DNA of 64,000 nucleotides from Adiantum capillus-veneris (taxonomy: Eukaryota; Streptophyta; Polypodiopsida; Polypodiales; Pteridaceae): contig CM043958.1 of the NCBI GenBank assembly GCA_014529385.2, positions 90,975,025 to 91,039,024 of the forward strand. Direction: 5' to 3'. This document shows, one piece after another, positions 32,601 through 45,690 of this stretch. Under the pieces are notes generated by a model. It searched no databases and was not told the origin of the DNA. It was given only the letters and a program-made list of their open reading frames with translations. The translations under genes and the position numbers were made by a program. Each line of letters opens with the position of its first letter. Within the stretch, counting starts at the first letter, position 1.

Positions 32601-32830
32601 AACCAACTATTGAAGACCCACCGGAGATCGAGGACCAAGAAGAGGTGCTGCAGGCCGAGTCCATTCTCCAACATGAAGACAAGGTATTAAGAGGCGGTAA
32701 GACTATCCGACGGTATCTTATTAAGTTTAAGAATTATCCTTTTGAAGATGCTACATGGATACAAGGCATGCAATTAAAGGATAACCTAAACCTTGTCAAT
32801 GCTTACATATGCAAATGTACAAATGTTTAA
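29690..32830 (+). pseudogene. Gypsy-1 pol remnant: protease, RT, RNase H, integrase, chromodomain
   Basis: Domains in order: protease-like remnant near 29700-29870; RT with [41 protein letters not shown] and catalytic VFFDDIIIYS (30158-30640); RNase H with FEVQCDACGDCLGAVLLQEG near 30980 and TDHQSPKYF near 31180; an HHCC zinc region with HRGIQSILKG and CVVCQKTKFDRG; integrase core SMDFIFGLPKS, VSDRDPRMTSNFW and YHPQMDGQSKIGN; and a C-terminal chromodomain-like segment (YLIKFKNYPFEDATWI) near 32720-32770. Stops lie at about 31058 and 32363. The third catalytic acidic residue of the integrase is lysine here (QSKI against QSEI in Gypsy-2). The chromodomain places it among the chromoviruses. Confidence 0.87.
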
Positions 32831-33542
32831 AATGAACAAAGTTTTTGTCTTATGAGACTCTCTTTTTCTTTATTGTGCACAAATGTTAAGTTGTATGCAT
32901 GTTTAGAATCAAGTCAGTGTAGTGTAGACGACGTCTTCCAAACACCAAGTAGAGCTTGTCACTCTACTATGGAAGATTGATAGGACTAATGCGCAAACAT
33001 GCTTGCGGCAGCCTTAGGCTCTCAAGCGCTAAATGGATTAGTTATCCATTCTGGAACGATGTCGTAGGGTAAGATAGGGATCCTCTACCCGCTAGAAAAA
33101 TGACTAATGAATAGGCTTTATCTTCTCTACCCCATAGTCGAGGACGACTATGATTTCAAGAGAGAGGTAACGTCATAATAACTAATATCTAATTCTCCTA
33201 AATGATTTTCTCATGTTAAAGTGATCATTTAATATGGGGAAGTACCAGGGGAGAAAAAGCTAGATTATTGGTAAGGCTAGCAGACTGGTCATAGTAGGGA
33301 TCCAAAAGATGGAAAATAGGGATCCAAAGAGGGACCATCTGCAGAAGAGCAATGTGCAAGCAATGGGCTTCAAAGACCTAAGGTTCAACCCATTAAGACT
33401 TCCAAAATGCTAAGGTTCCATAATTCAAAGGTTAAGTCCAATGGTCAATGCTTAGTAAAATTGGATGCTTTGTAGTGTGCAAAAAGTCTTCAAAGACTCC
33501 TAAAGAGGAGGGGGCGAGCCCTGTAAGTAGGGGATGAGAGGG

Positions 33543-33612
<70 letters not shown>

Positions 33613-33654
33613 ATGTCACGGGACAAAAGAAAGCTTAGCTAATGAGCTTTACAG

Positions 33655-34251
33655 CTACATCTCTATTATGCCGCCCATCACATGATCACACAAACAGCTA
33701 TCACAGTAGAAGCAAGTATTTGGCCGCTCTGCCAAAGGCACGATACGAGTCGCCAAGGCTACCCCATACTCCCGAGTGTGGTGAGTACAGTTAAAATATC
33801 CTCGTAGCTGATGACCATAACTACGGTATAGGAAAATCTTCTGAGGAGGTAGAAATTGGGCTAGCAGATATAGCCGATCTGAAAAACCAGGCTTTATGGA
33901 ATGCTCGATATAATAATACTTAGGCCCTAGACCCACTGCTTCAGTAAGCATCGCCAATCGGATATTATTTTTGAAATGTTCACGACCCCAAAGTGTCACT
34001 CTGGTCACTCGATCCTGATATGTCCACCACTTTGTTTGAGAAACAGAGGTTCCTAGCTGCAGGAATAGATGCTGTTCATAACGGAGTAATGTTGCTCGAC
34101 GTATAGATTCATTTGACATAAAGAGATGTGCTGTTGCTATGAAAAGAACCTGGTCATGACAGTAGTCCATAATACACCAAGGATGCAAAATAGATGAAGA
34201 ATGCCAAACTCGGGAATGATACTCTATACTTGGGGCTTTATATTTGACCAA
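33655..34251 (-). CDS. Orphan ORF in the nested insertion, function unknown
   Basis: 198 codons, the longest uninterrupted non-repetitive frame outside the recognised elements, starting MVKYKAPSIEYHSRVWHSSS. It contains many aromatic and basic residues and ends with a Cys/His-rich segment: CTHHTR, then CFYCDSCLCDHVMG, a possible zinc-binding site. No signal peptide or clear membrane helix. I do not recognise the family. It sits at the left edge of the insertion and has no nearby partner gene. It could be a cargo gene, a fragment of a larger element protein, or a chance frame; the composition argues against simple repeat-derived coding. Confidence 0.4.
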   Translation of the reverse strand: MVKYKAPSIEYHSRVWHSSSILHPWCIMDYCHDQVLFIATAHLFMSNESIRRATLLRYEQHLFLQLGTSVSQTKWWTYQDRVTRVTLWGREHFKNNIRLAMLTEAVGLGPKYYYIEHSIKPGFSDRLYLLAQFLPPQKIFLYRSYGHQLRGYFNCTHHTREYGVALATRIVPLAERPNTCFYCDSCLCDHVMGGIIEM

Positions 34252-34469
34252 CCATCTCTATTAAAAACTTTTTTAGGAAAGTGTGCCTAATATGGTGGTG
34301 TCTCTCACATTTTAAAAGGTTTTTTTCACATTATGGTGCGGGTGGAAGCCTTGCAGAGGGCATGGATAGCATGTATAAAGACCTACTGTATACTCGAGAC
34401 CTAATACAACTTACTAGATATGGGTCTAGAGACCTGGGTATGAATATGGGAATCATTGCTATTTAAATG

Positions 34470-37400
34470 TTACCTTGGGGTGATGAAGTCTGTCTGACCA
34501 GGCTTTACAAATAAATTGGTGAAAACCACTTACTTCTAAGGTCATGTTAGGATAGCAGATAAAAAATACCTACTTGGGTGTGTATACCCGACACCGTATT
34601 TAATCACGTCTAGTGAATAAAAACCGGGCTTTGTATGGGAATATATGCTATACCATTGTAGAGGTGGCTGTCCGACTTGGCTTCACATTTCTTGGTCTCA
34701 GTACAAATCCTTAAATTTCTGTAAGCGTGGATTATGGTCCTTCTTGCATTCTCTGCACGCCACCGCGCAGGGTTTTTTGGAAAGGCCGGTGATGATAGAC
34801 TTCCCCGCCATGTTTTCTTGAGCAGTAGGGCTGATATTGTGGAATCTTACCTTCTAAACCTCTGGATTCTGCCTCCGGGCCTTAGGCTATGGTGGATACT
34901 GATGTACGTGCCTGGACTGACGTCCTCGATTGGGGGCTTAACCGGTCCAACTCAACTGTCGCGTCTGCTACAGAGGAGCATCAACTATTTAAACTTGACT
35001 TCTAAGGTGAGTTATCATACTCACATAGCTGCGTCTCTGTTATCATTTTCCTGCGTGTGTTATTTCAAAAACTTTACGTATTCATCTACTGGTGGCTGTG
35101 GCTCAAACATGCAGAAAAAATCGGAGAAAGCAAGTGTGGAGGCGTCATCGTCTCCTAATCTTCAGGTTAACATAAATTTTCTGTCTTGCTCTAAGGAATT
35201 TCTTTATACACTATGTAGCTTTGCTGAGACTGTTTTCTGGAAATTTCTTAAAAAAACTTGTTAAATTATCTCCGGATACTGAGCTTTCATGTGAATGGTG
35301 TATGAGGAGATATATACGATTGGCTTGTTATGTCATCAATGCAAGTTATGGTTTTGCTTTAACTAATGTGTATGGTCCGTGAAATCAGTGGATGGGGAAA
35401 GAAAAATCTGGTTTTTTATATCGTTTCTTGGGGGGTTTAGTCTGACACTGTCGGATATGGAATGAAATGACGTGAGCATGTCTAAAGGCATGTTTATAGA
35501 GCGGACTGCAGTGGAAAATGTAATGATAAGCTGGGTTTGATCAACTAGTTGATGTATGTCTCGCTGGTCTTTACATAGAGCCAGAGATTCACAAAGTTCT
35601 AAAAAATAAATAACCAAAAAATAGTGTGCTTATAATGTCAGAAACTTATGTCTGATATAAATACTAAGGAGTCGGAGTACAATTATTTACATGAGCTGAC
35701 CTCAGACTGAGTAGACTCAGATTACAGGTATCGAATTTTGGAATGAAGAAACTTGGAATAAATTAAAGGATATTTTCTGATTTGCTGTTGGATACTGACC
35801 TTTTTCTTGTGTCAAGCTGAAATTATCTCTAGAGTCTGGCATGTGTTATCTGTTTGACTGATGGTGTTTGTTTTTATAAAATAAACAACCTGGCTCTGGA
35901 ATTTGACTCTTACTGGTAAGAGAAGAAGCGTGGATGGCTCAAGTTAAACTAAGAATTATCTCCTAATCTTCAGGTTAACAAGATTTTTTTATTCTGATAC
36001 AAAAAACCAGGTAGGTAGACGGCTTTTTCTTGCTCTGATGATTGTTCTTAAAAACAATTCATAGGGAGAAAAGTATATGGAATGGGGTTTTGCTTCAACT
36101 AAAGATGTGTTTTTGCTATGTAAAAGCACTGGGAGACTGGCTTCGAAACATGACTCTTCTTGGCATGAAGAATGCATTAAAATAAACCAGTATCTACTGA
36201 GTAATGTTTGATGGAAATAAAATTAAAAAAGAAGGGAGACTGTCTAACTGGTTTTTTTGTATGTCCTATATTTATTTTTTGGAAAAAAGCAGATTGCCAG
36301 GTGTATGTCTTATCCTTTGACTGCATAAAAATGAGGATAAAGGACATGAAGGGTATATAGTGTTGACTCGGGTAATATTGTTACTCAAAAGGGTAATGTA
36401 CTCATGAATGGTGTATTGTAGATCTGAAAATAACAAGTCTTACGCTAAAAGAATGAGATATTTGTAAGTGGTTGGATTACTTTGGTGACTTTGTTGAGGT
36501 AATTTCGGAAAAAAGGACTTACCTGGAATTGAATCTGTTACTAAAATCTGGTGCCTATTTAAAAAAAAAACTACTTGAGAGGATTCAGAGGTCATTCGAA
36601 ACTGTTTTTTCTGGAAATAGTGGCCAGGCATATTACTTTACAGTAGGGTATGATAGGTTTTGCATACCCGACTATAAGATTAAATGAGTTTATAAAAAAA
36701 AAACTCAACTTTGTTTTCTGGTAGCCTAGTGTACTGAAGCGGCTAAAAAGGTTATTCTGTGTAACGGCTTCGGGTATGGTGCCCTTGATGCTGACTTCAC
36801 ATGCCGGACTAAGGTTAAATAAAATGCAAGTTTTAACTGGTTTTTTTAGCATTGTCATAGAGGTAGGTTCTGATTAACCTATCACTTAGTTCAAAGAGGT
36901 AACAGATTTCTGATAGCAGAAGTTCGGTCGAACCTTGGCTTCTCAAATCCTTTTTAAATTCTTCTGCTGGCTTCTTTTTCTCATTTAAAGTATATAGGCA
37001 CTTGGCCTTACCTAACATCTTACTAGTAAGTTTGATCTCGATACCACAAGGTAAAACATATAGTGACCTTAAGTGGATCCTGGCTGGTTAAATCTGATGT
37101 TTTTTATAGCAAAGGTTTTTTTCGGATTTAACTAAAAGGATACTCTGAATTTACAGATTACTTCAGTGTTACTACCCTAACTTTTGATAGTTGATAGGAA
37201 GGAATGCATGATATGATGTTGAGCATGGCATACAGTTCCCTCTAGCTGGGCATAACCTGAGATTGGTAAAAAAAAATTTCCGGACCGAGTCTAAGTTGGC
37301 TCACTATGACTAAGTGGTCCAACATATTGTAGTATACATTTGTTAGCTGGCATATGGCAGCAGTAGGAATGACATAACATAAAAATAAGGAACTTTGGGA

Positions 37401-38130
37401 ATAATGTTATGATTTTTCTCGAAAGAAGGGGTATCTCCGCTAGGTAATAAGTGGTTAAAACTAAAAGTATTTTGGGGGATATCTCAGCCCGATTATAAAA
37501 TAAGTCCCGAAGATGAGGCTCTATTACAAATGTTGTTGATAGACAAGGTAGTGGGTATTTTTTCAAATGGAATAATCTTGTTAAGGATGAAGTTCTGGAA
37601 ATTTGTTTTACCACTTAAATTTTTTTAAGATTGGTAATATTACGATGTTTGAAAAAAATAAAACATAATTTATGGCTGTTCTATGGGGTTGGGTACCGTC
37701 TGTATCAGATTGGCTGAGAAGTCAAGGATCTTCGTTCTTACCATTTTATTTTTTTTTAAAAATCATATATTTAAAGTTAAGAACTATGTTTTTTTAATGG
37801 TGACATGGATAACAACCGGGATGCCCAACATCACCTGCGTACAGTCACGTGCTAACGAACTGTTTTCTTGTGGCTATGGGTGCAGGTGAGGGCTACCTTC
37901 CTTGATTAAAACGTCCAGTTCTTAACAAATGGTGGATCTCGTAGTGTGATACAAGATTTCCCAGACTTTGGGCTTAAGGATACTTGAGCTGTATTTTGTT
38001 ATCTTCATTACCTTGTACATAATTTATTTTCAACTGTAAATAAATTACTGTGCAAAGCCACTGTACTTTTCTAGAATTGTTGTCTGTGAACAATTAGTGT
38101 TCGGTTGCGTATAATTTTATATATTTAGAA
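34470..38130. other. T-rich DNA of the nested insertion, no gene recognised
   Basis: Many short frames, none conserved in a way I can recognise. A frame at 34734-35264 (+) is open for 176 codons and includes NMQKKSEKASVEASSSPNLQ ending at a donor-like CAG|GTTAAC, but nothing else supports it. Confidence 0.5.
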
Positions 38131-38619
38131 CTGCTACACACACATTAATGCAAGCCCCTTTACACAAAGGGCATAATGGATACATGTCAGCTCCCTAGCC
38201 CAAATGTCCACAAGGTGCATTCAAATCCTATTGGATGGCCATAGAGGTGGACCAATGAGAATTAGACTAGAGTAAATCTAGTTTTATTCATTTAAAAGCA
38301 CAAGACTATTAGACAGTCCCCCAAGGGTTCTAATGAGCATTCATCAGTCCAATGGCTTGCCTGCTTCCTATTGGCCAGAAGACAAAGGGGTCCAAAGAGA
38401 TTTTAATTGCATTATTTAATTACCTAAAGCTCTCACAAAAGGGGAAATGGGGACACATGTCACAAGGCTATCACTTCTGCTTCTCAATTATGATTGGCTA
38501 AGCTTTGCAGGGTCCAATGGGGTGCCAACAAGAGTAAATTGCAAGAGGGATCGACCGAGAGAGACGGGGCTGATTTTGGCAAGACATTATCTCACACAAT
38601 CTCATGTGTGAAGCAAGAA

Positions 38620-38678
<59 letters not shown>

Positions 38679-39359
38679 CTTCTCAAGCTTTAATGAAAAG
38701 CTCATAATCTACTCCAAGCTTGTGAGAAGGGAGGCCTACACCAACAGCTCTTGGCTTTGCGATGCAAATCCAACCAAGAGCCAAGCTTCAATGCATGCTC
38801 ATCTCCTCTACCATGCTAATTACTAAGCTATGCTAAGATATTATGAGTGATTATGTGAGGAGATATACTTCTTTTTCGTAAGACTACTCCTTGTTCCTCT
38901 CAATCTACTCTCATACCCCGCTAGCTCTCACCATTTTCGAAGGTGTGTGAGGTCTTGGGTCTGAGACTGTGAGGAAATTCATGTGTTTTATAAGTGTGTG
39001 CATGGTGCTTGAAGCTTCCATCTTCATTGCACCAACAAGATATTGAAGGAACACAAAGTATTGTATTGTAAAATGTCTCCCTTGAAGGGGGAAACCTATA
39101 ATACAAAGCCTTTTGGAGGGGGACTGGCTTCATGTAAATCCGGTCCTCAACTGTTGTCAATAGCTTAATTTCTCTCTCTTTTGAAGTATTGTTCATGCCT
39201 ATCTAACTAGGTATTATGCTTTTTGTTGATCTCTCCATCCAAGCACTCTTGCTATGCTCATTAGGAATCTACTCTAATGAAATGCTTACTATGTCTATGC
39301 TATTTTCTGCTACACACAAGTTACTAGGCCATTAAATGTTACAATAAGGGACAACTAGA

Positions 39360-39990
39360 AAGAAAGAGGATGCCCATTAAGGATTAGCATGGACAAATGA
39401 ATGAACGAATAGCATTGCATCCTTACATACAAAATCACATCAATGAACGCACAACAAACAACATGCATATTGCTAAACTGATGCTATCGAGATTTGGCAT
39501 GCCTCTTGCACCATAAGTTGCTCCAGTGTGCAAGACACTGTCTCTCTTCATTGGATTCCCCTCTCTTAGACTTATATTGCTAGTGTTGAAACAAGGACAA
39601 AAGGAAAATGCACTTGTGGAAGGAATTTTTTGATGACATTGCCCCAAGCGTGGCTTTTCTAGAGCTAAACGATATGAGAACCATGTCAAAGAAAGAGGAT
39701 ACCCCAAAAGTGGTAGCCAATCCACCAAGAGGTGCTTAGTAGGTGGAAGGGTAAAAGTCACAAAAGTGATTGCCCTTTCGCCAAAACTTACTAACACTCT
39801 TTGGTGTAGTACAACAGAGCTAAGTTCAAACACACTTCAAAGAAACATGATGCCCACAAAGAACTCGCGTAGACAAATGAATGAACTAATCGCATCGCAC
39901 ATTAGACATAACTACACATTAACCCCAATCCCAGAATTAGACCCACCTACTTCATTTATAAAATCTGATGTATACGCACAACATACAACC
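39360..39990 (+). repeat. Diverged tandem duplication, unit about 475 bp, flanking Gypsy-1
   Basis: 39362-39420 (AAGAAAGAGGATGCCC, then GACAAATGAATGAACGAAT) recurs at about 39838-39900. The segment at 39520-39672 is also homologous to 25800-25945 left of Gypsy-1. Gypsy-1 therefore inserted into an old tandem repeat. Confidence 0.65.
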
Positions 39991-40133
39991 AACAAAATTG
40001 TAAACGACTATGTCAAGAGTTAGCCTCTCTTGCAACTAGATAAGCTATATATAATACATGGTCAAGTTATCATGTGGCATACCAAGCCTTTGGATTATTA
40101 GAAACTTTGGATTATTAGAAAGTTGTCTAGGAT

Positions 40134-40402
40134 TCAACCTCTTGGGTTAAGATATTGTCGAGATACTTCAATGTCAATTAAGAATGTCGTACGATTCAGG
40201 ACAACCCACGACATTAAGTGACACGGCCACGCACATGGGGGTGGGTAAGGGGATTGACGGCGCAGAAGGGTGGCGGACATCTCGAGGTGGGTAAGCCCCC
40301 CAAAAAAAATGGCGACGCAAGTATTGGAACCCAAGATTGAAACCCACGACTTCACACCTGAACGCCTTTTGAGGCTTGAGCTAACCACGTCGCCCGTCCG
40401 TG
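40134..40402 (-). mobile_element. Candidate tRNA-derived SINE
   Basis: On the minus strand, 40402-40310 begins GGGCGACGTGGTTAGCTCAA, like a pol III A box, and about 45 bases later has GTGGGTTTCAATC, like a B box (GGTTCGAATCC). A non-tRNA body of about 190 bp follows. No clear target duplication was found. Confidence 0.45.
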
Positions 40403-40549
40403 CACATGTGAAAACAATGCCATTTTACATGGTGTTATAAATGATAAACTTGGATTCGCCTAGAACTAAACCCAAACAGGCTCTCTGTCCAAGTTTAGTT
40501 CTAAACCGAGTTTAGTGTTAATAAAGAATCTACGACCATCCCACCATTG

Positions 40550-40550
<1 letters not shown>

Positions 40551-40597
<47 letters not shown>
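40551..40597. repeat. Poly-C run of 47
   Basis: Uninterrupted C homopolymer, followed by TCTT. A second run of 24 C lies at 43476-43499. The length should be treated with caution, since such runs are often mis-assembled. Confidence 0.9.
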
Positions 40598-40599
<2 letters not shown>

Positions 40600-41478
40600 T
40601 TAAATGCTTCATGGTAACTCCGAATTGGTAACTCCGAATGAAAGTGACGCTACAATTGGTGATTTTTTTTTTGGCTATGGTTCCCTTGATGTTATCGTCA
40701 AGGTTCGGGGTCGGGAGGTAGGCCATCTTGGCCGTCCATCCCTCCCTCATTATTGGACGGAATGCGCTTCTAGCGTTGTTAGATGTTCGCCACCTCAGCA
40801 TTGAGAATCTCACAGGCAGTTGTCGGTTTGCAGGCCAATCAACACTGTGCACCTCAAGCAGTCAGAATAATCATTGCCAATCATTATATGAATGTCAACA
40901 TCAAAACTTATGTGTCGGTGTCCTCCAACACGAGCTTGCCAAGTCAATGGAGAGAATGCCATATTCTCACGACACATCAGCATAGGGAATAAGCTGTCCT
41001 CGACTATTGTCAGCTGCGCCGTCCATTGTTACCTGTGCCAAAGAGCCACCTCAGCACACGTAATGTCTGGGATGCAGTCTTGCATAATGCGCACACAATA
41101 TATGATTTGGGCTACAGTCTTGCACATTGCACACGTCGATTGCAAGCACTGTGCTTGAACTTGGTCATTGCTGGACTGATGCGCCTCTTCTCTCTGTAAG
41201 CGAGTGTTGGCCCCCGTCCCCCGGACCCTCGATGGTCAGAAATGTCCCTGAGTGACCATTCCCTACAATACTGCTCCTGCCAATGGCTCCTCGCCTCTGC
41301 GGATCGCGATGCGGTCGCAATATTACAAGGAATGGTCCCTACCCCAAAATTATCCATTGCTAATATCTATTTGACCGTATCTTGTAACTTCAACTAATGA
41401 GAGGTAGTGTTCATTTACTCAAAATTGTAAAAGGGACCATAATTCGTTTTTTTTCAACTTTGGATATATATATATATA

Positions 41479-41506
41479 CTAGTATGTGACCCGCGCGTTG
41501 CTGCGG
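41479..41506 (-). mobile_element. Candidate Helitron 3' terminus
   Basis: On the minus strand the sequence forms a GC-rich hairpin (CCGCAGCAACGCGCGG) followed 10 bases later by CTAG and then T, next to a (TA)n tract. A GC hairpin followed by CTRR at an A/T target is the Helitron 3' signature. The 5' TC end would lie to the right and was not identified. Confidence 0.45.
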
Positions 41507-41526
41507 CTAAGAAAAGCATGGTTATT

Positions 41527-42718
<1,192 letters not shown>

Positions 42719-42864
42719 GGATCCACGACGCTGAACTCAAGGCGGGAAGCACGAGATGCGCAGGCCTGTCTGATTTCAAAAAAGTAAACTAGAATGGATT
42801 TTGTAAACTCGAAAAGGGGGGCACACGTTGAAGTTTACTTATCAGGCTTTTTTTCGCCATGGGT

Positions 42865-42960
42865 TTCACATCATGCGCATAGGCTTAATGGTTGGAATCA
42901 CACCGTGTAGGGGAGATTGTGGGTTTAAGCCCGAGGGACGCAAAATAGGTGCTCCCATTT
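42865..42960 (+). mobile_element. Candidate tRNA-derived SINE head
   Basis: TAGGCTTAATGGTTGG (A-box-like) is followed about 35 bases later by GTGGGTTTAAGCCCGAG (B-box-like), resembling a pol III split promoter. The 3' extent is unclear. It could equally be a decayed tRNA pseudogene. Confidence 0.35.
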
Positions 42961-43475
42961 TTTTTGAGCGTCCAATCGCCGTCCATGCGCTTGAGATTCC
43001 CGCAGAGGATCAACACGTGGGATTTAGTGTGGAGGCCCTCCTTGGGGGGTACCCTTGTAGCGGAAGCCTCTCTCTGCCTCATCTCCATCTACAAACGAGA
43101 TATTCACGCGAACCCTAGAAGCTCTTTTGATTGATCTTAAGGTAGTTTGGATAGAATTTCTATAGGCTTGTTGGAATAGATTGACATCTTATTCTCGTGT
43201 GCGTATTATGTTTGACAGAGTCCCCTGCCCATCGCCTCGTGCTGCTTCCATTTCCTAACCCTCCCCATCGCCTCGTGTTGCTTCCTCACAGCGGCGCACG
43301 TCGACTCTCCCTCCCTCTCTCTGTCTCTCTTCCTTCCATGCGCCATAACGGCCTTCTCTCTCCTGCTTGGAGCTGTCGGAGCAGACCACAAGAACTGCAT
43401 CCTCCTATCACCTGCTCGCCACAAATCGCCTCCAGATATTGCTTTTGAAAGCCACCGGTTCCGTGATGAAATGAG

Positions 43476-43516
43476 CCCCCCCCCCCCCCCCCCCCCCCCT
43501 CTCTCTCTCTCTCTCA
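43476..43516. repeat. (C)24 followed by (TC)n
   Basis: Poly-C run at 43476-43499 joined to a short TC tract to 43515, in an otherwise moderately GC-rich region (43190-44340) with no supported gene. Confidence 0.9.
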
Positions 43517-43519
43517 CGC

Positions 43520-44278
43520 CGACGCCTGGCATCTCCACTCCTCCTTGTCTCTCTGCGTCTTTGCTCCACCTGCCGCGTCGTTCTGTTTTCGCCTTGGATG
43601 GCTGGGAGCATCTTAATTAATGTGACCTCCTTGCAAAATTAGGACAACATACTCAACTAATTAGTTGGCTGCAAATACTACTACTGGGTCTCCAAGGTTT
43701 ATTAGCTAGACAAAGCCCGCCCCAAGGCTTTCCCCTGGAGCGTGTTCCCACGCGCGCACAGACAGCCTCCTGCCCCATCCCCCCTCCTTCTGCACAGAGC
43801 TGCAGACGGCTAGCTTGCCCTGCTTTGCGCACGTAACGCCCTGGCATCCCAAAACAAACTGGCTCGCACGCATCAATTTGAAGCTGGCGCCCACCCCCCT
43901 CACCCGTCTTGCTCGCGTGCGAGGTCTCATCCTGCTCGCAGAAAGCTCCATGCCCTGGTTGCCAGAGAGAGGAGCAGCATGGTGCATACCTTGACTGGAG
44001 GAGAGAGACAGAGAGATCAAACATTTGCCGTCCAGCAAATCCCTCCCCTGCACGCTCTCCCTTCATCCCTCGACTGATGCCCCTCGTCTTGTCACGAGAG
44101 AGAGGAGCACGAGAGCCCAATGATGTGCAAATCACGCAGGAGGAGAGAGAGGGGGCGGAGGGCGGGATTCTCTGTACGCTGGCAAGGGGAAGCAGGAAGG
44201 AATGAATGGTGCGAGGTCTGCGAGGGCCAGGCCAATGTACGACCAAAGCGAAAAATGAAATGAAATGAAACGAATTTT

Positions 44279-44322
<44 letters not shown>

Positions 44323-44690
44323 TCACGTCTGCCTCCCATGCTCAACTTTTCTTTTTCAACTCAAGGCATCTCTCTTGATTCCCCTTCAAATGACATGGGT
44401 AGTGACCTACTCTCGTAGTGTTATGTAGTTGATTTTGGAAAGATGGTGTGGATAACATGATGAATACGCTTATGGATACATCCACATTTGCAAATGGTCC
44501 ATAGTTTGTTTTCTTCAACCTTGGAATGTGATGTTTCAAGGTGTCTTTTCTTAAGTTCCTTGGTTATCAATTTAGAGACATGGAATTTTTCCCCCTTTTG
44601 AGCATGAAAACGGGCTTTTGCTAGAAGAATACATCTATCAAGCTTTGCTAAGTATTCTAGGCATTTTGACAGTTTACGTCCAATCTAATT
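43520..44690. other. Moderately GC-rich DNA with (TC)n at 44282-44320; no gene supported
   Basis: Several overlapping frames on both strands, none with a recognisable domain. They are driven by GA/TC-rich sequence. Nothing else seen. Confidence 0.55.
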
Positions 44691-44727
44691 AAGATCCTTG
44701 AGAGGGAGATCACTGAAGAGGAATGCT

Positions 44728-45690
44728 CTCTAGCACTTCAAGCATTACGTAAAGAAAGGTACCAGGATGGGACGATCTAATTGTTGAGTTTTTTAGAGAA
44801 TTATGGGACGAGATGAAGTCTCCTATCATGATTATGGCCAACCAAGCTTTGCTTGATGGGGTCTTAGACCCACGCATTAAAAGAGGCCTCATTAAATTGG
44901 TCCCGAAGCAAGTGTGTTGCTCCCAACTGAAACACTGGAGGCTCATAATCATGATGTTAGTAGCCTACAAATTATTGCCAAAACGATAGCCATTAGGCTT
45001 TCTCCCCTCGTGGACAAAGTTATCACTCCCCACCAACATGGATTTATCAAAGGAAGGTCAATCTATGATAATATTTTGGCAGCAATGGTAGGCATTGAGT
45101 ATGCCACCTTCATTAAGCAAGAGTGTATCTTACTCCGACTGGATTTGGACAAACCCTATGACATGATCTCGTGGTCATTTATAGAAGAGGTTATGAAAGC
45201 ACTGGGCTTTGGGACTCAAATGTGTCGGTTAGTGAGCACACTCAGTGTAGGTAGCCAATCTGAGCTCCTTTTCAATGACAGAATCATGGGAGCATTTGAG
45301 GTTAAGCGATCCATCAAACAGGGGTGCCCACTTGCCCCTCTAATGTTTGCCATTGGATCCCATCCTCTGGTAACATTGCTTGAGGATTGTGCTGTGAGAG
45401 GGGAGATTCAAGGGCTGTCTCTACCTGACAACAACCAATTGCTTGCTAAGCCGTTTGCGGATGACTCGTTGTTCTTTCTCAAAGCTTGCCGCCGGTTCTT
45501 AGAAGGGCGCTAGAGATTGTGCAAACTTTTGCCATTGCTTCAAGGTCAAAGTGTAGTATTGAAAAATCAAGGATGATCTCTCTTACAGAGAGTGACTCGT
45601 TTGACGCCTCAATGTGGTCCGGGGAAGTTGTGCCAAAAGGAAAAATTTTTCGGCACCTTGGGGCCCCACTAGGAATTGAAGTAACTCTCT
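44728..45690 (+). pseudogene. LINE-B copy 1 reverse transcriptase, first duplicate
   Basis: Recognisable RT blocks: DEMKSPIMIMANQALLDGVL, then QHGFIKGRSIYDNILAAM, LLRLDLDKPYDMISWSFIEE, IKQGCPLAPLMFAIGSHPL and PFADDSLFF with the catalytic DD, followed by KCSIEKSRMISL and HLGAPLGIE. The frame changes near 44930 and 45510. The first catalytic block reads LDLDKPYD rather than the usual LDLxKAYD. Confidence 0.85.

Larger units (their letters stand above)
33607..38135. mobile_element. Unclassified 4.5-kb nested insertion in the right LTR
   Basis: Comparison with the left LTR shows about 4529 bp of foreign sequence placed in the LTR's (AC)n/(TC)n tract. No LTRs, terminal inverted repeats or poly(A) tail are evident. 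Ends could not be fixed because the target is a microsatellite. It holds one orphan ORF (33655-34251, minus) and otherwise T-rich DNA with short repeats, for example 'ctcctaatcttcaggttaac' at about 35155 and 35958. Confidence 0.7.
25951..39343 (+). mobile_element. Gypsy-1: Ty3/gypsy chromovirus-type LTR retrotransposon
   Basis: The left LTR starts TGTCATAATAACTAATACC at 25951 and ends GTTACA at 28299. The right LTR runs from 33171 to 39343 with the same termini, except that its first base has changed to C. The 5-bp target duplication ATAAG occurs at 25946-25950 and 39344-39348. A tRNA-Met-type primer-binding site lies at 28301, and gag-pol remnants with a chromodomain-like C-terminus lie between. 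The right LTR is interrupted by a 4.5-kb nested insertion (about 33607-38135). The element is old: it has stops, a mutated integrase and diverged LTRs. Confidence 0.92.
33171..39343 (+). repeat. Gypsy-1 right LTR, interrupted
   Basis: LTR sequence is present at 33171-33606 and resumes at about 38136-39343. A purine-rich PPT candidate (AAGAGAGAGG) precedes it at 33158-33167. Relative to the left LTR it lacks about 669 bp after 33390 and about 40 bp near 38300, and its (AC)n has expanded (33545-33606). Confidence 0.88.

Noticed and set aside
34734-35264. 176-codon plus-strand frame in the nested insertion as a gene
   Set aside because: No recognisable domain, uneven composition and no supporting splice model beyond one donor-like site. 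Kept only as a remark.
43206-44345. A 230-codon minus frame and overlapping frames in a GC-richer region
   Set aside because: Low-complexity Arg/Glu start from (GA)n, no domain, and competing long frames on the opposite strand. No splice or conservation evidence.
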